A stretch of 34,960 bases of DNA from Myxococcales bacterium (GTDB taxonomy: Bacteria; Myxococcota_A; UBA9160; UBA4427): assembly GCA_014240165.1 (NCBI GenBank), contig JAAZXM010000016.1:32860-67819 (forward strand), written 5' to 3'. The notes under the pieces are model-generated. The model was not told the DNA's origin, ran no database searches, and saw only the letters and a program-made list of their open reading frames with translations. Positions 1-8,404 of this stretch are shown in pieces. Each line of letters opens with the position of its first letter. Positions within the stretch are counted from its first letter, which is position 1. Made by a program: the position numbers and the translations under genes.

Positions 1-502
1 CCAGCAACCGGCCCCGGAGGGGTCGGCCGTCGAGCCCGCCGACCCCGGCCGGGACGAAGGCGCCCGCGGAATCGTTCATCCCGATCAGGGGGATTCCATG
101 TTCGCCCGCCATGTAGATCAGACGAGCCAATTTGGCGCCGTTGGTGGCGTCCATGGAGCCGGCGCGCAGGGTGAAGTCGTGTCCATACACCGCGACATCC
201 CGCCCGCCGATGTTCAGGATGCCCGTCACGATGGAGGCGCCGTCGAGTCCAGGCCCCCAATTTCGCCACAGGATATTGGGCTCCTGGTCGGTGAGAACCT
301 TGATCCGTTCCCATACCGTCATTCGCCCCTTGGCGTGCTGGGTTCGGACGCGATCGGTGCCGCCCTCCAGGGGTCGCTGGGTCAACTCGCGTTCAAGGAG
401 CAGCGCGCGATCGTACGTATTCTCCCCAGGGTTTTCGCTGGGTTGATGGACCGCTTCGTCGGGTGTCAGTGGATTTTGGAGTGAGAACGAGGGGGCAGCC
501 AT
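1..502 (-). CDS. acyl-CoA carboxylase carboxyltransferase (beta) subunit, N-terminal part
   Basis: This is the N-terminal 167 residues of a biotin-dependent carboxyltransferase; the gene runs off the left edge. Family members move the carboxyl group from biotin to acetyl-, propionyl- or another acyl-CoA in the cytoplasm. Visible marks are [18 protein letters not shown], the strand where these enzymes carry FTVxGGS-like motifs, then [13 protein letters not shown] and [13 protein letters not shown], which matches the oxyanion-hole segment (usually xxDSGGAR). The D-S-A-G-A form differs from the usual D-S-G-G-A. The ATG at 502 gives an N-terminus rich in polar residues, and no better start lies upstream. 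Substrate cannot be told from this piece. The neighbours (phosphotransferase, thioesterase, TetR) suggest acyl-CoA metabolism. Confidence 0.85.
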   Translation of the reverse strand, partial: MAAPSFSLQNPLTPDEAVHQPSENPGENTYDRALLLERELTQRPLEGGTDRVRTQHAKGRMTVWERIKVLTDQEPNILWRNWGPGLDGASIVTGILNIGGRDVAVYGHDFTLRAGSMDATNGAKLARLIYMAGEHGIPLIGMNDSAGAFVPAGVGGLDGRPLRGRLL

Positions 503-867
503 GTTCCGAATCTTCGAGACCTCGGGTTGGGTGGGGGCGGAATCTCAGCGGCGATTGCGCAACCCGCTTGGCGCGCGCTGACCTTCTCTTCGAACCGCCC
601 CAATGGATGAAAAGACCCCATGGGGACCGGAGGGACCCTGGATGGGGGAGTCACGATCCTAGCCGTTTTGTAGCGACTGAGCGACCGCTCAAAAGCGGTT
701 CCCGGGTGGGTTTCGACTTGTCTTGTCCCGTGGGCCCGGACGGCGAGTCCGATTTCATGCGATAGAGTGGGCGCTTGCGGGATGCCCTCGATGCTGTCCC
801 TTCGGGCCGGCTCTGTGGGGTCGCTCCCGGTTTTTGGCTTCACTCCAGACGAAAGCGCCGTTGACCC
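503..867. other. divergent intergenic region between carboxylase and phosphotransferase genes
   Basis: This 365-base spacer separates two divergently transcribed genes and should hold both promoters. Its clearest content is the pair of overlapping inverted repeats at 678-699, listed separately, lying almost exactly midway between the two start codons. A short hairpin (CGGAC, loop GGCGA, GTCCG) sits near 740. I see no convincing -35/-10 pair and no small gene with coding-like composition. Confidence 0.5.
678..699. promoter_or_regulatory. candidate TetR-type operator (overlapping inverted repeats)
   Basis: TGAGCG-AC-CGCTCA is a perfect 14-base palindrome at 678-691. A second perfect inverted repeat, ACCGCT-CAAA-AGCGGT, overlaps it at 684-699. 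Short palindromes of this shape are typical TetR-family operators. A TetR gene starts at 2481, but no second copy of the site was seen next to it. That the local TetR protein binds here is inference. Confidence 0.45.
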
Positions 868-1941
868 ATGCCTCAACCCATCGGACGAGACCTCGACGAA
901 ACCCGGAAGCATTTGTTGGCCTGGCTGGCCCAGCGGCTGCCGGAAGCTGGCCAGTTGCGCATTGACGAGTTGCGCGGCCCCAAGGACACGGGGTTCTCCA
1001 GCGACACCTTGATGTTTGCGCTGGATTACGACGAAGGCGGAGCGCCGCGGCGACAGGAGATGGTGATTCGTCTGAAGCCCGTCGGAGAATTCGGTGTCTT
1101 TCCCGAGTACGACGTGGCCCTTCAGCACAATATGATGAAGGCCTTGGCCGATACCGCGGTGCCGGTGCCCGCCATGTATTGGCTCGAGGAAGATCCGGCG
1201 CCCCTGGGTAGCCCCTTTTACGTGATGGAGCGTCTCGATGGTCTGGTGCCCAGTGATTCCCCTCCCTATCACTCCGAGGGATGGCTCTATGATGCGTCCC
1301 CGGACGATCGGGAACGCCTGTGGAATAGCGGGATCGACGCCATGTCCGAGGTCCACAAACTCGATTGCCGCAAGCCGGAATTCGCTTTCCTCGAAGCGCC
1401 TTCGGCCGGCCAATCCCCGATGCAGGCACAACTGGCCTATTGGGAACGCTTTCTCGATTGGGGCCTGGACCGCTCGCGTTACGCGCTGATCGAGAGAGGG
1501 TTCGAGTGGCTCGTAGCGAATTGTCCCGCAGAGTCGAAAGTGGCCATCTGCTGGGGCGACGCACGGATCTCCAACCAGATCTTTCGCGACTACGCCTCGA
1601 TTGCGGTGATCGATTGGGAGATGGTTTTCGTGGGCGATCCGGTGGCGGACCTGGCGTGGTTCATCACGATGGATCGAGTCTTCACCCAGGGCATCGGACT
1701 CGAGCGCCTGGCGGGCTTTCCCGACAAGGCGGCGAGCATCGCGCGTTGGGAGCAGAATGTGGGGCGGCCCGCGGACGACTATGGGTACTACGAAATTTTC
1801 GCCGCCTGGCGCTTCGCCGCGGTGATGGCCCGGGTCTTTCTCCAGATGAAGCACTACGAATTGGTGCCCGAAGAAGCGCCGGTGGACGTGGAGAACCTGT
1901 CGACGCCTGTTCTCCAGGAACTGCTGGACGAGGCGGGCTAG
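868..1941 (+). CDS. phosphotransferase family protein (APH/ACAD10-11-like kinase fold)
   Basis: The 357-residue protein has the aminoglycoside-phosphotransferase/choline-kinase fold. Residues around 70-110 hold the substrate-binding N-lobe, including SPFYVMERLDG. The catalytic loop reads CWGDARISNQIF, followed by the metal-binding IDWEMVFVGDPVADLAW. In classical APH enzymes the loop is HGDxxxxN; here Trp replaces His while the catalytic Asp and the metal-binding Asn are kept. That WGD form is common in the family found beside acyl-CoA dehydrogenases (ACAD10/11-like), thought to phosphorylate hydroxyacyl-CoA-type substrates, not antibiotics. The acyl-CoA context here agrees. Antibiotic resistance is not supported. 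The true substrate is unknown. Confidence 0.85.
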   Translation: MPQPIGRDLDETRKHLLAWLAQRLPEAGQLRIDELRGPKDTGFSSDTLMFALDYDEGGAPRRQEMVIRLKPVGEFGVFPEYDVALQHNMMKALADTAVPVPAMYWLEEDPAPLGSPFYVMERLDGLVPSDSPPYHSEGWLYDASPDDRERLWNSGIDAMSEVHKLDCRKPEFAFLEAPSAGQSPMQAQLAYWERFLDWGLDRSRYALIERGFEWLVANCPAESKVAICWGDARISNQIFRDYASIAVIDWEMVFVGDPVADLAWFITMDRVFTQGIGLERLAGFPDKAASIARWEQNVGRPADDYGYYEIFAAWRFAAVMARVFLQMKHYELVPEEAPVDVENLSTPVLQELLDEAG

Positions 1942-1974
1942 GGCGGTCGCCGAAGCAGCTCAGACCCGCTCACG

Positions 1975-2352
1975 CTACTTCAGGATCCGAGTTTCGGTGA
2001 GAAAGAAGGTCGCCGTCGCCCGGGCGACCATGCGGTCTTCCTGGTCATATATGGCCCCTTCGGTATAGGCGGTGTGTCGCGTCTTGATGACCACTTTCGC
2101 CTTTGCGGTCAGGCGCCCCTCGGTCACCGGCCGAAAGAAGTTGATCTTGCACTCCAAGGTCGCGCAGCCGCGACCCTCGGGCAGGCTGGAGACCACCGCG
2201 CGGCCGAGCGCGGTATCGAGCAGGCTGAAGAGCACGCCGCCGTGGGCGCGCTCCGCCGTGCTCCAATGGGATTGGTTCGCGTCGAGTTCGAGTTCGACCT
2301 CGCCTTCCTCGACTCGAAGCTCGCGCACGCCGAGCTGTTGAGTGAACTCCAT
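1975..2352 (-). CDS. PaaI-family hotdog thioesterase
   Basis: This is a 125-residue single-domain hotdog-fold protein of the PaaI/YbdB type, expected to hydrolyse acyl- or aryl-CoA thioesters in the cytoplasm as a tetramer or dimer. The family signature is clear: HWSTAERAHGGVLFSLLDTA, with the HGG turn followed by the central helix, then CKINFFRPVTEGRL and AKVVIKTRHTAYTEGAIYD on the back strands. I chose the ATG at 2352 because AGAGAGG lies 7 bases upstream; a longer reading frame begins at 2406 but lacks such a site. It is divergent from the TetR gene with 128 bases between starts, so the regulator may control it. Its stop faces that of the phosphotransferase. Confidence 0.85.
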   Translation of the reverse strand: MEFTQQLGVRELRVEEGEVELELDANQSHWSTAERAHGGVLFSLLDTALGRAVVSSLPEGRGCATLECKINFFRPVTEGRLTAKAKVVIKTRHTAYTEGAIYDQEDRMVARATATFFLTETRILK

Positions 2353-2480
2353 GGGTATCCTCTCTTTGGAGGCGCGGATACTGACACCCGGCCGAGTGCC
2401 CATCAAGTCCTGCTGGACGGGAGCCGTCTCCCCATGGGGCCGTTTGCCTTTCGGGGCCGGAATGGCGCATTATTGGAGCC

Positions 2481-3146
2481 ATGTCCAAGCCCAACGATTC
2501 CGAAAATGAGTTGAAGTGGCAGCGAGGCTCAGAAGAAACTCCGCCTCCCAAAGACGGCCGCGAAGCGCGAGCCGAGCGGACCAAGAAACTCGTTGCCGAT
2601 GCGCTGATCGACCTGATCGACGAGGGTGACCTGCGTCCTACCTCGAAGGCGATCGCAGAACGGGCCGGGGTCTCGGAGCGGACGATCTTCCAGCATTTCG
2701 CGGATCTCGAAACCCTATTCGACGTTTCCGCGCGCCGTTTGGGCGAGCGAATCGTATTGAAGCGCATGTACATCCCGGATCAGGGGCCCTTCGAAGCGCG
2801 CCTGAAGGCTCATTTGGACGAGATGGTCTATCTCTGTCAGGCGATGACGCCGGTGCGCCAGGCTTCTCGGCTTCATGAACCCTTTTCCCCGGTCCTTCGA
2901 AAAGCGCTGCGAACCTGGCGTGATGAGTTGCGCAACGGGATCGATCGGGTTTACGAATCGGAACTGTCCGCCTTTTCGCCTGAAAGGCGGACTCAAGCGG
3001 TCGAAGCCCTGGCTTTGCTCGCGACATGGAGCAGTTGGGACAACATGCTTCGCAACTCCTGCCTGGAGCCGGAACAGGCTCGGTCGGTGATCGAGTTCGG
3101 CTTTCGCGCTGTGCTGGGTCAGCCCCAACCGAGCCCGGAGGCCTAG
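2481..3146 (+). CDS. TetR/AcrR family transcriptional regulator
   Basis: The 221-residue protein has a TetR N-terminal DNA-binding domain. Helices 2-3 read TSKAIAERAGVSERTIFQHF at about residues 54-73, with the conserved T-I-F-Q-H-F recognition helix end. The C-terminal ligand domain is alpha-helical and not assignable to a ligand class by eye. About 35 charged, low-complexity residues precede the DNA-binding domain, slightly longer than usual. The gene overlaps nothing upstream, is divergent from the thioesterase, and is followed after 5 bases by an alcohol dehydrogenase, suggesting one transcript. The palindrome at 678-691 is a possible binding site. Confidence 0.9.
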   Translation: MSKPNDSENELKWQRGSEETPPPKDGREARAERTKKLVADALIDLIDEGDLRPTSKAIAERAGVSERTIFQHFADLETLFDVSARRLGERIVLKRMYIPDQGPFEARLKAHLDEMVYLCQAMTPVRQASRLHEPFSPVLRKALRTWRDELRNGIDRVYESELSAFSPERRTQAVEALALLATWSSWDNMLRNSCLEPEQARSVIEFGFRAVLGQPQPSPEA

Positions 3147-3151
3147 ACCTC

Positions 3152-4087
3152 GTGCGCGCTGTGCGCTGCCGCGGCGGCGAAGTCGAGGTGGTGGATCTGC
3201 CCGAGCCCCGGGGCGAGGGCGTCCGCGTGCGCATGCGCTCGGCGGGGATTTGCGGCTCCGATCTTCATATGCTGGGTTCGGCCTTTGCCCCGCGCGTCAC
3301 CCTGGGGCACGAAATGGCGGGCGAATTGGCCGATGGAACCGCGGTGGCGGTCGAGCCCCTGGTGATTTGCGGCGACTGCGATTGTTGTCTGCGCGGGGAT
3401 TACAACCTGTGCCGAGGTGGCCCGGGTCACCTGATGGGCGTGGGTCTCGATGGCGGCATGAGTGAAGCCATCGTGGTGCCCGAGCGTTGCCTGGTTGGCC
3501 TGGCGCCGGGGGTTCTGGCGCGGGATGCCTGCCTGGTGGAACCCCTCGCGGTTGCGGTACATGGCGTTCGGCTGGCCGGCATCGGCCCCGGCGACTCCGT
3601 GGCGGTGATCGGCGGGGGGACGATTGGGCTTTGCGCCGTGGTGGCGGCGCGTGCGGCGGGTGCCCGAGTCAGCCTGTCCGCGCGTTACGATGCCCAGCGC
3701 GAGGCGGCAGCGCGCCTGGGGGCCGATGAAGCCCGGGGTGAATACGACGTGGTGATCGAGTCGGCGGGGACGGACTCGGCCCTGGAGACCGCGGTGGAGT
3801 GGACGAGGCCAGGCGGTCAGCTCCTGCTGCTGGCCATTTATTGGGATGGGATGGCGATGCCCGGTATACCGCTCTGCCTGAAGGAGGTGAGGGTTGTGCC
3901 ATCGAGTATGTACGGACGGGACGGCGACCGCCGGGATTTCGACCACGCGGCGGCCCTGCTCGCGCAGAACCCGGAACTCCCCGAGATCCTGATCACCCAC
4001 CGCTATAGCCTGGGTGACGCGGTTCAGGCCTTCGAAACCGCACGGGACCGGGCGCAGGGTGCCATCAAGGTCGTGCTCGAGGCCTGA
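3152..4087 (+). CDS. zinc-dependent alcohol dehydrogenase (MDR family)
   Basis: A medium-chain dehydrogenase/reductase of 311 residues from the GTG at 3152. The catalytic-zinc segment is GICGSDLHML and GHEMAG. The structural-zinc loop has four cysteines in CGDCDCCLRGDYNLC. The nucleotide-binding motif is VIGGGTIGLCAV. It therefore looks like an intact zinc enzyme that oxidises a secondary alcohol or polyol with NAD(P); the exact substrate is not readable. GGAGG at 3137-3141 lies 10 bases before this GTG and inside the end of the TetR gene, so translation is probably coupled. A longer in-frame extension back to 3026 would overlap the regulator and is rejected. At 311 residues it is compact for the family (usually 330-350). 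Confidence 0.85.
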   Translation: MRAVRCRGGEVEVVDLPEPRGEGVRVRMRSAGICGSDLHMLGSAFAPRVTLGHEMAGELADGTAVAVEPLVICGDCDCCLRGDYNLCRGGPGHLMGVGLDGGMSEAIVVPERCLVGLAPGVLARDACLVEPLAVAVHGVRLAGIGPGDSVAVIGGGTIGLCAVVAARAAGARVSLSARYDAQREAAARLGADEARGEYDVVIESAGTDSALETAVEWTRPGGQLLLLAIYWDGMAMPGIPLCLKEVRVVPSSMYGRDGDRRDFDHAAALLAQNPELPEILITHRYSLGDAVQAFETARDRAQGAIKVVLEA

Positions 4088-4092
4088 TCTCT

Positions 4093-5076
4093 CTAACGAG
4101 CCGGAGGGACCTGGCGCAGGTACTCCGAGAGCCCGTAGCCGACCTGGTCCCCGCATTGCCAGCGCGTCATGCCCTCGCCGATATGGGTGACCAATCCCTC
4201 GCGGCGATTGCGCAGGGGAATGAAGCCCTTCACCTCGCCGCTGATTTCCACGGATTCGTCGGCCTGGGTTTTGAGCCGGACTTGGAGATTCCGGTGGTAG
4301 AGGCCGTTCTCCTCGTACTCGGTCTCGATTTCGGCGTGGGTGATCATAGTCAGCTCGCCGCTTCGAACCAGCACGCCGCCGCGTTTCTCGTTGTCCGCGT
4401 CTCGCCGTATGATGGAGACCATGGCCCCGAAATCCGGTCCAAAATTCATCGTCAGCCATTCGTAGCTCTGAATGGCCTGCCAATAGCGAGGGCCCCAGGA
4501 ATGGTCGCGCAGGCCGTAGCCCCGAATCTCCAGGGTTTCGTCCTCGATCTGCAGTTGGCCGCTGACGCGCATATGCTGCTCGTAGTGGGCTTTGCCGAAT
4601 TGCTCTTCGCTCTGGCGGCCCTCCTCCGACCGGGAACGCGAACTTCCGTACATGGGCCCCGAGGCGTGGTGGGTGAGGTCGAGGTGAAGGCGACGTCGCG
4701 GACTGTTCTTGAAGGCGGCCGCCGGATCCGAAAGTTTGCGCGCCTCTTTCAGCTCGAATGCGGCACCCGAATAGACCGTGCGGAGTTCTTCGCTGGGTTC
4801 GACGACCTCGAAGCGCAGGCCCCCGGCATCGAAGGCGTCGTTGTGATCGATGGGCGCGCGCTTGAAATTGAAGAGCACCCGGCCATCGGCGAGGTAGAGG
4901 CAGACCGTCATCTCGGCGTTGCCCTCGTTGGCTCGGTTGCCCAGCCGGACGAAGCCCCCAATGCTGCGGTCCGGATCGAAAAAGTTGAAATACATGCTCT
5001 CGTTGAAGTTGGTTTCCTCACCGAGGGGGTGCGTGAAGTCGTCCTCGGGGACGATATTGCCGATGATTTGAGCCAT
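4093..5076 (-). CDS. AttH/CrtC-like (DUF7064/DUF7065-type) protein
   Basis: A 327-residue soluble protein, best matched to the two-domain beta-barrel AttH/CrtC-like families now called DUF7065 and DUF7064. Recognisable pieces are NESMYFNFFDPDRSIGGFVR near the N-terminus, GYGLRDHSWGPRYW in the middle and HIGEGMTRWQCGDQVGYGLS at the C-terminus. In carotenoid hydratases of the CrtC group this fold adds water to a polyene; the family here often sits beside lipid, steroid or acyl-CoA genes and has no proven activity. The ATG at 5076 has GGAG about 9 bases upstream; 32 in-frame codons further upstream are proline-rich and look non-coding. No signal peptide is seen. Its stop is 5 bases from that of the alcohol dehydrogenase. 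Confidence 0.7.
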   Translation of the reverse strand: MAQIIGNIVPEDDFTHPLGEETNFNESMYFNFFDPDRSIGGFVRLGNRANEGNAEMTVCLYLADGRVLFNFKRAPIDHNDAFDAGGLRFEVVEPSEELRTVYSGAAFELKEARKLSDPAAAFKNSPRRRLHLDLTHHASGPMYGSSRSRSEEGRQSEEQFGKAHYEQHMRVSGQLQIEDETLEIRGYGLRDHSWGPRYWQAIQSYEWLTMNFGPDFGAMVSIIRRDADNEKRGGVLVRSGELTMITHAEIETEYEENGLYHRNLQVRLKTQADESVEISGEVKGFIPLRNRREGLVTHIGEGMTRWQCGDQVGYGLSEYLRQVPPAR

Positions 5077-5473
5077 TGAAGATCTCCGTGGGTGGTGCCC
5101 CAGGGGCGGGGCCGGACCCGGCCCGATGGTGGCCGAGGGCCTCACGGGGGTCAATCGGTCCCGGGTTGCCACCCCCGGGCCGCAGCGGTCCAGCCGGGTT
5201 CGGCGAAAAAAATTGCACTCGGGCCGCCGGGGCTCCAGAGCGGGCCCAGCGGGACGCTGAGGGCCTCGACACGGGGTTCTGGAGTCCTGCCTGCGGGGGT
5301 GCCCGCCGGTTCAGGTGGGCCTCACCACGGGTGCCCCAAGGGGAGTCACTTTCCTGCTCGAATTCTTGTGCTAAAAGCGTTTCGCCGAGCAGTCGGAGCC
5401 CAAAGGAAGAATCCCGCGGGGGCTCAAGTCTCTCTCAATGGAGTCCGATTGCCGCAGAAAACCTAGGGAGATC
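5077..5473. other. divergent intergenic region upstream of topA
   Basis: This 397-base spacer lies between the CrtC-like gene (leftward) and topA (rightward). It is very GC-rich, with a run of seven or more A at about 5206-5213. TTGTGCTAAAAG near 5356-5367 is the only AT-rich, -10-like patch on the topA side. No convincing gene or RNA fold is seen. Confidence 0.4.
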
Positions 5474-8239
5474 ATGGCCAAGTCGCTCGTCATCGTGGAG
5501 TCGCCTGCCAAGGCGAAGACCATCAATAAATACCTCGGTCGGGATTTCATCGTGAAGTCCAGCGTGGGGCATATCCGCGACCTGCCGGTCTCGGGTTCGG
5601 GCAAGAAGGCGGACCCGGCGGCCCGGGCCAAGGCGGCGGCCAAGACCCGCAGCCTCAAGGGGGCCAAGCGGGCTGCGCATAAGAAGAAGAAGGCCCAAGA
5701 GGCCCTGATCGCCCGGATGGGGATCGACCCGGACAAGGATTGGGCGGCGCGTTACGAGATTCTGCCGCGCAAGGAGAAAGTGGTCGCCGAACTCCGCAAG
5801 CTCGCCGATCAGGCCGATCGCATCTACCTGGCAACGGACCTCGATCGCGAGGGGGAAGCCATCGCCTGGCATTTGCGCGAGGTGATTGGCGGAGCCAAGA
5901 GCCGTTTCAAGCGCGTCGTCTTCAACGAGATCACGCGTTCAGCCATTCAGCAGGCGTTCGAATCCCCCGGTGAACTCGACATCGCTCGGGTCAACGCCCA
6001 GCAGGCTCGGCGTTTTCTCGACCGGGTGGTGGGCTATACGCTCTCACCGCTGCTCTGGGCCAAGGTGGCTCGCGGCCTGTCCGCCGGGCGCGTGCAATCG
6101 GTGGCGGTGCGTCTGCTGGTGGAGCGGGAGCAGGAGATTCACGCTTTCATTCCCGAGGAGTTCTGGGAACTCTACGCCGATGTGCAAAGTGCGGCCGGCG
6201 AGCCCATGCGCTTCCAGGTCATGAAAGAGGCGGGCCAGGAGTTTCGCCCGCCCAGCCAGGAAGTCACCGAGGCCGCGATTGCGGCGATTCAGGGTGAGCG
6301 CTTCGAGATCGCTGAGCGCAACGATAAACCCACATCGACACGCCCCTCGGCCCCCTATATCACTTCGACCCTTCAGCAGGCGGCGAGCACCCGCCTGGGA
6401 TTCGGCGTCAAGAAGACGATGGTCCTGGCCCAAAGGCTCTATCAGGAGGGCCATATCACCTATATGCGGACCGATTCCACGAACCTCTCGACGGAGGCCG
6501 TGGACACATGTCGCTCCTATATAGAAGACCAGTTCGGAACGCCCTATCTGCCCGAAGAGGCGCTCAGCTATGCGAGCAAGGAGGGGGCCCAGGAGGCTCA
6601 TGAAGCCATCCGGCCCTCGGATGTGAGCGTGGGCCCGGGCGATATCGAGGGCTTGGAACCCGATCAGGAGCGCCTCTATACGATGATCTGGAGGCAATTC
6701 GTCGCCTGCCAGATGCCGCCGGCACGCTACCTGAGCACCAGCATCGTGGTGAACGTGGGTGATTTCGAATTGCGAACCCGCGGCCGGATCCTGGTCTTCG
6801 ACGGTTATACGAAGGTTCAGCCTCCGACGGGCAAGGGGGATCGCAACGCCGCGCTGCCCGATGTGCAGGTGGGCGAGGTGCTCACGGTGAACGCCCTGGA
6901 TCCGGTCCAGCATTTCACCAAGCCCCCGCCGCGCTACAGCGAAGCAAGCCTGGTTCGGGAACTCGAAAAGTGCGGCATCGGCCGCCCTTCGACCTATGCG
7001 TCGATTATCTCATCGATTCAGGATCGCGGTTATGTGCGTGTCGAGAACCGGCGTTTCTATGCTGAGAAGATCGGTGAAATCGTGACCGAGCGTTTGGTAG
7101 AGAATTTTACCGACCTGATGGATTTTGGTTTCACCGCCGAGCTCGAGGAGTCCCTGGACGAAGTCGCCCTGGGCAACAAGGAGTGGAAGGACGTCCTCGG
7201 CAAATTCTACAAGGATTTCAAGAAACAGGTCGATGCCGCGGGTGCCGAGGAAGGGGGCATGCGCGCGAATCTGCCGACGAATACCGACATCCTCTGCCCG
7301 GATTGTGAGCGTCCAATGCAGATTCGGACGGCTTCCACCGGCGTCTTCATGGGCTGCTCGGGCTACGCGCTGCCGCCCAAGGAACGCTGCAAATCCACCA
7401 TCAACCTGGTGCCCGGGGATGAGGTGGTGAGCGCAGATGCCGAGGACGAGGAAGAGGGCGAGGCCCGCTTGCTCCTGGGGCGGCGCCATTGCAAGAAGTG
7501 CAAAACCTCAATGGACAGCTACCTGGTGGATGAAGCCCGGAAACTCCACGTTTGCGGCGCCAATCCCGATTGCGATGGCTTCGAGGTGGAGGCGGGGCAG
7601 TTCCATATCAAGGGCTACGACGGGCCGGTCCTGCAATGCGATAAATGCGAGGCCGATATGCAGCTCAAGTCGGGTCGCTTTGGCAAATACTTCGGCTGCA
7701 CGGGCGAGGACTGCAAGAATACCCGCAAGCTGCTTCGCAATGGCGAGCCCGCTCCGCCGAAGGTCGATCCGATTCCCATGCCCGACCTGGCCTGCGAAAA
7801 GTGCGAGGATTTCTACCTTCTGCGGGACGGTGCAGCCGGAATTTTCCTGGCGGCGAGCCAATTTCCGAAACACAGGGAAACCCGAGCCCCCCTGGTGGAA
7901 GAAATTCTTACCGTGGCCGACCAGTTGGACGAGAAATACAAATTCCTGGCCAGCGCTCCTGCCCAGGATCCCGATGGCAACAAGGCCGTGGTTCGCTTCC
8001 TTCGCAAGACTCGCGAGCAGTACGTGATGACCGAGAAGGACGGAAAACCGTCGGGTTGGCGCGCGTATTTCCGCGACGGAAAATGGGTCGAGGAACTCGC
8101 GAAAAAAACGACTCGGAGCAAGAAGGCCGCGGGGCGAAAAAAAGCGGCTGGCCGCAAGAAGGCCGCAAGCCGCAAGAAGGCCGCGGGGCGCAAGAAGGCG
8201 GGCGCCAAGAAGAGCGCCGCTCGCGCCGCCAGTCGCTGA
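5474..8239 (+). CDS. topA: DNA topoisomerase I
   Basis: Type IA topoisomerase that relaxes negative supercoils through a 5'-phosphotyrosine intermediate. From the ATG at 5474 it is 921 residues. The Toprim domain starts [19 protein letters not shown] and carries [14 protein letters not shown]. The catalytic tyrosine is Y330 in [12 protein letters not shown]. Zinc ribbons follow: CPDC/C...C at about residue 612, CKKC at about 675, CDKC/C...C at about 724, and a last one with only CEKC left. The protein ends in roughly 45 residues of Lys/Ala/Arg repeats (KKAAGR-like units) resembling histone H1 tails. AGGGAG sits only 3 bases before the start; the 12 upstream in-frame codons are not conserved-looking. 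A basic insert of about 35 residues follows the first Toprim strand, as in many topA proteins. Confidence 0.97.
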   Translation: MAKSLVIVESPAKAKTINKYLGRDFIVKSSVGHIRDLPVSGSGKKADPAARAKAAAKTRSLKGAKRAAHKKKKAQEALIARMGIDPDKDWAARYEILPRKEKVVAELRKLADQADRIYLATDLDREGEAIAWHLREVIGGAKSRFKRVVFNEITRSAIQQAFESPGELDIARVNAQQARRFLDRVVGYTLSPLLWAKVARGLSAGRVQSVAVRLLVEREQEIHAFIPEEFWELYADVQSAAGEPMRFQVMKEAGQEFRPPSQEVTEAAIAAIQGERFEIAERNDKPTSTRPSAPYITSTLQQAASTRLGFGVKKTMVLAQRLYQEGHITYMRTDSTNLSTEAVDTCRSYIEDQFGTPYLPEEALSYASKEGAQEAHEAIRPSDVSVGPGDIEGLEPDQERLYTMIWRQFVACQMPPARYLSTSIVVNVGDFELRTRGRILVFDGYTKVQPPTGKGDRNAALPDVQVGEVLTVNALDPVQHFTKPPPRYSEASLVRELEKCGIGRPSTYASIISSIQDRGYVRVENRRFYAEKIGEIVTERLVENFTDLMDFGFTAELEESLDEVALGNKEWKDVLGKFYKDFKKQVDAAGAEEGGMRANLPTNTDILCPDCERPMQIRTASTGVFMGCSGYALPPKERCKSTINLVPGDEVVSADAEDEEEGEARLLLGRRHCKKCKTSMDSYLVDEARKLHVCGANPDCDGFEVEAGQFHIKGYDGPVLQCDKCEADMQLKSGRFGKYFGCTGEDCKNTRKLLRNGEPAPPKVDPIPMPDLACEKCEDFYLLRDGAAGIFLAASQFPKHRETRAPLVEEILTVADQLDEKYKFLASAPAQDPDGNKAVVRFLRKTREQYVMTEKDGKPSGWRAYFRDGKWVEELAKKTTRSKKAAGRKKAAGRKKAASRKKAAGRKKAGAKKSAARAASR

Positions 8240-8404
8240 TGGCCTTCGCTGAAGCCGTTGCGGTGGGGGCGCAGCTGAAGCGAGGGGTGCAGGGATCGAG
8301 TGGTACGGCCCCAGCGAGTCCCGGCGAAGTCGGTGCCGCGCGGGCCGGGGATTTCATCCAAGCAGATCGAGAGGCGGCCTGGCGCTGCCACGGGAACGCT
8401 GGCG

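Noticed and set aside
466..1854. Long open frame on the minus strand opposite the phosphotransferase gene
   Set aside because: Antisense shadow of a GC-rich gene: no recognisable domain, Arg/His/Gly/Pro-rich translation, and the plus-strand gene has clear family motifs.
868..1941. Aminoglycoside-resistance gene
   Set aside because: The fold is shared, but the WGD loop and acyl-CoA context fit the ACAD10/11-like family, not antibiotic phosphotransferases.
5200..5230. A/T-run near 5206-5213 as a terminator
   Set aside because: No hairpin precedes it in the right orientation for either flanking gene, both of which are transcribed away from it.
8240..8404. Sigma-54 promoter (TGGTAC near 8300) before the kinase gene
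   Set aside because: The GC doublet at the -12 element is missing at the required distance.
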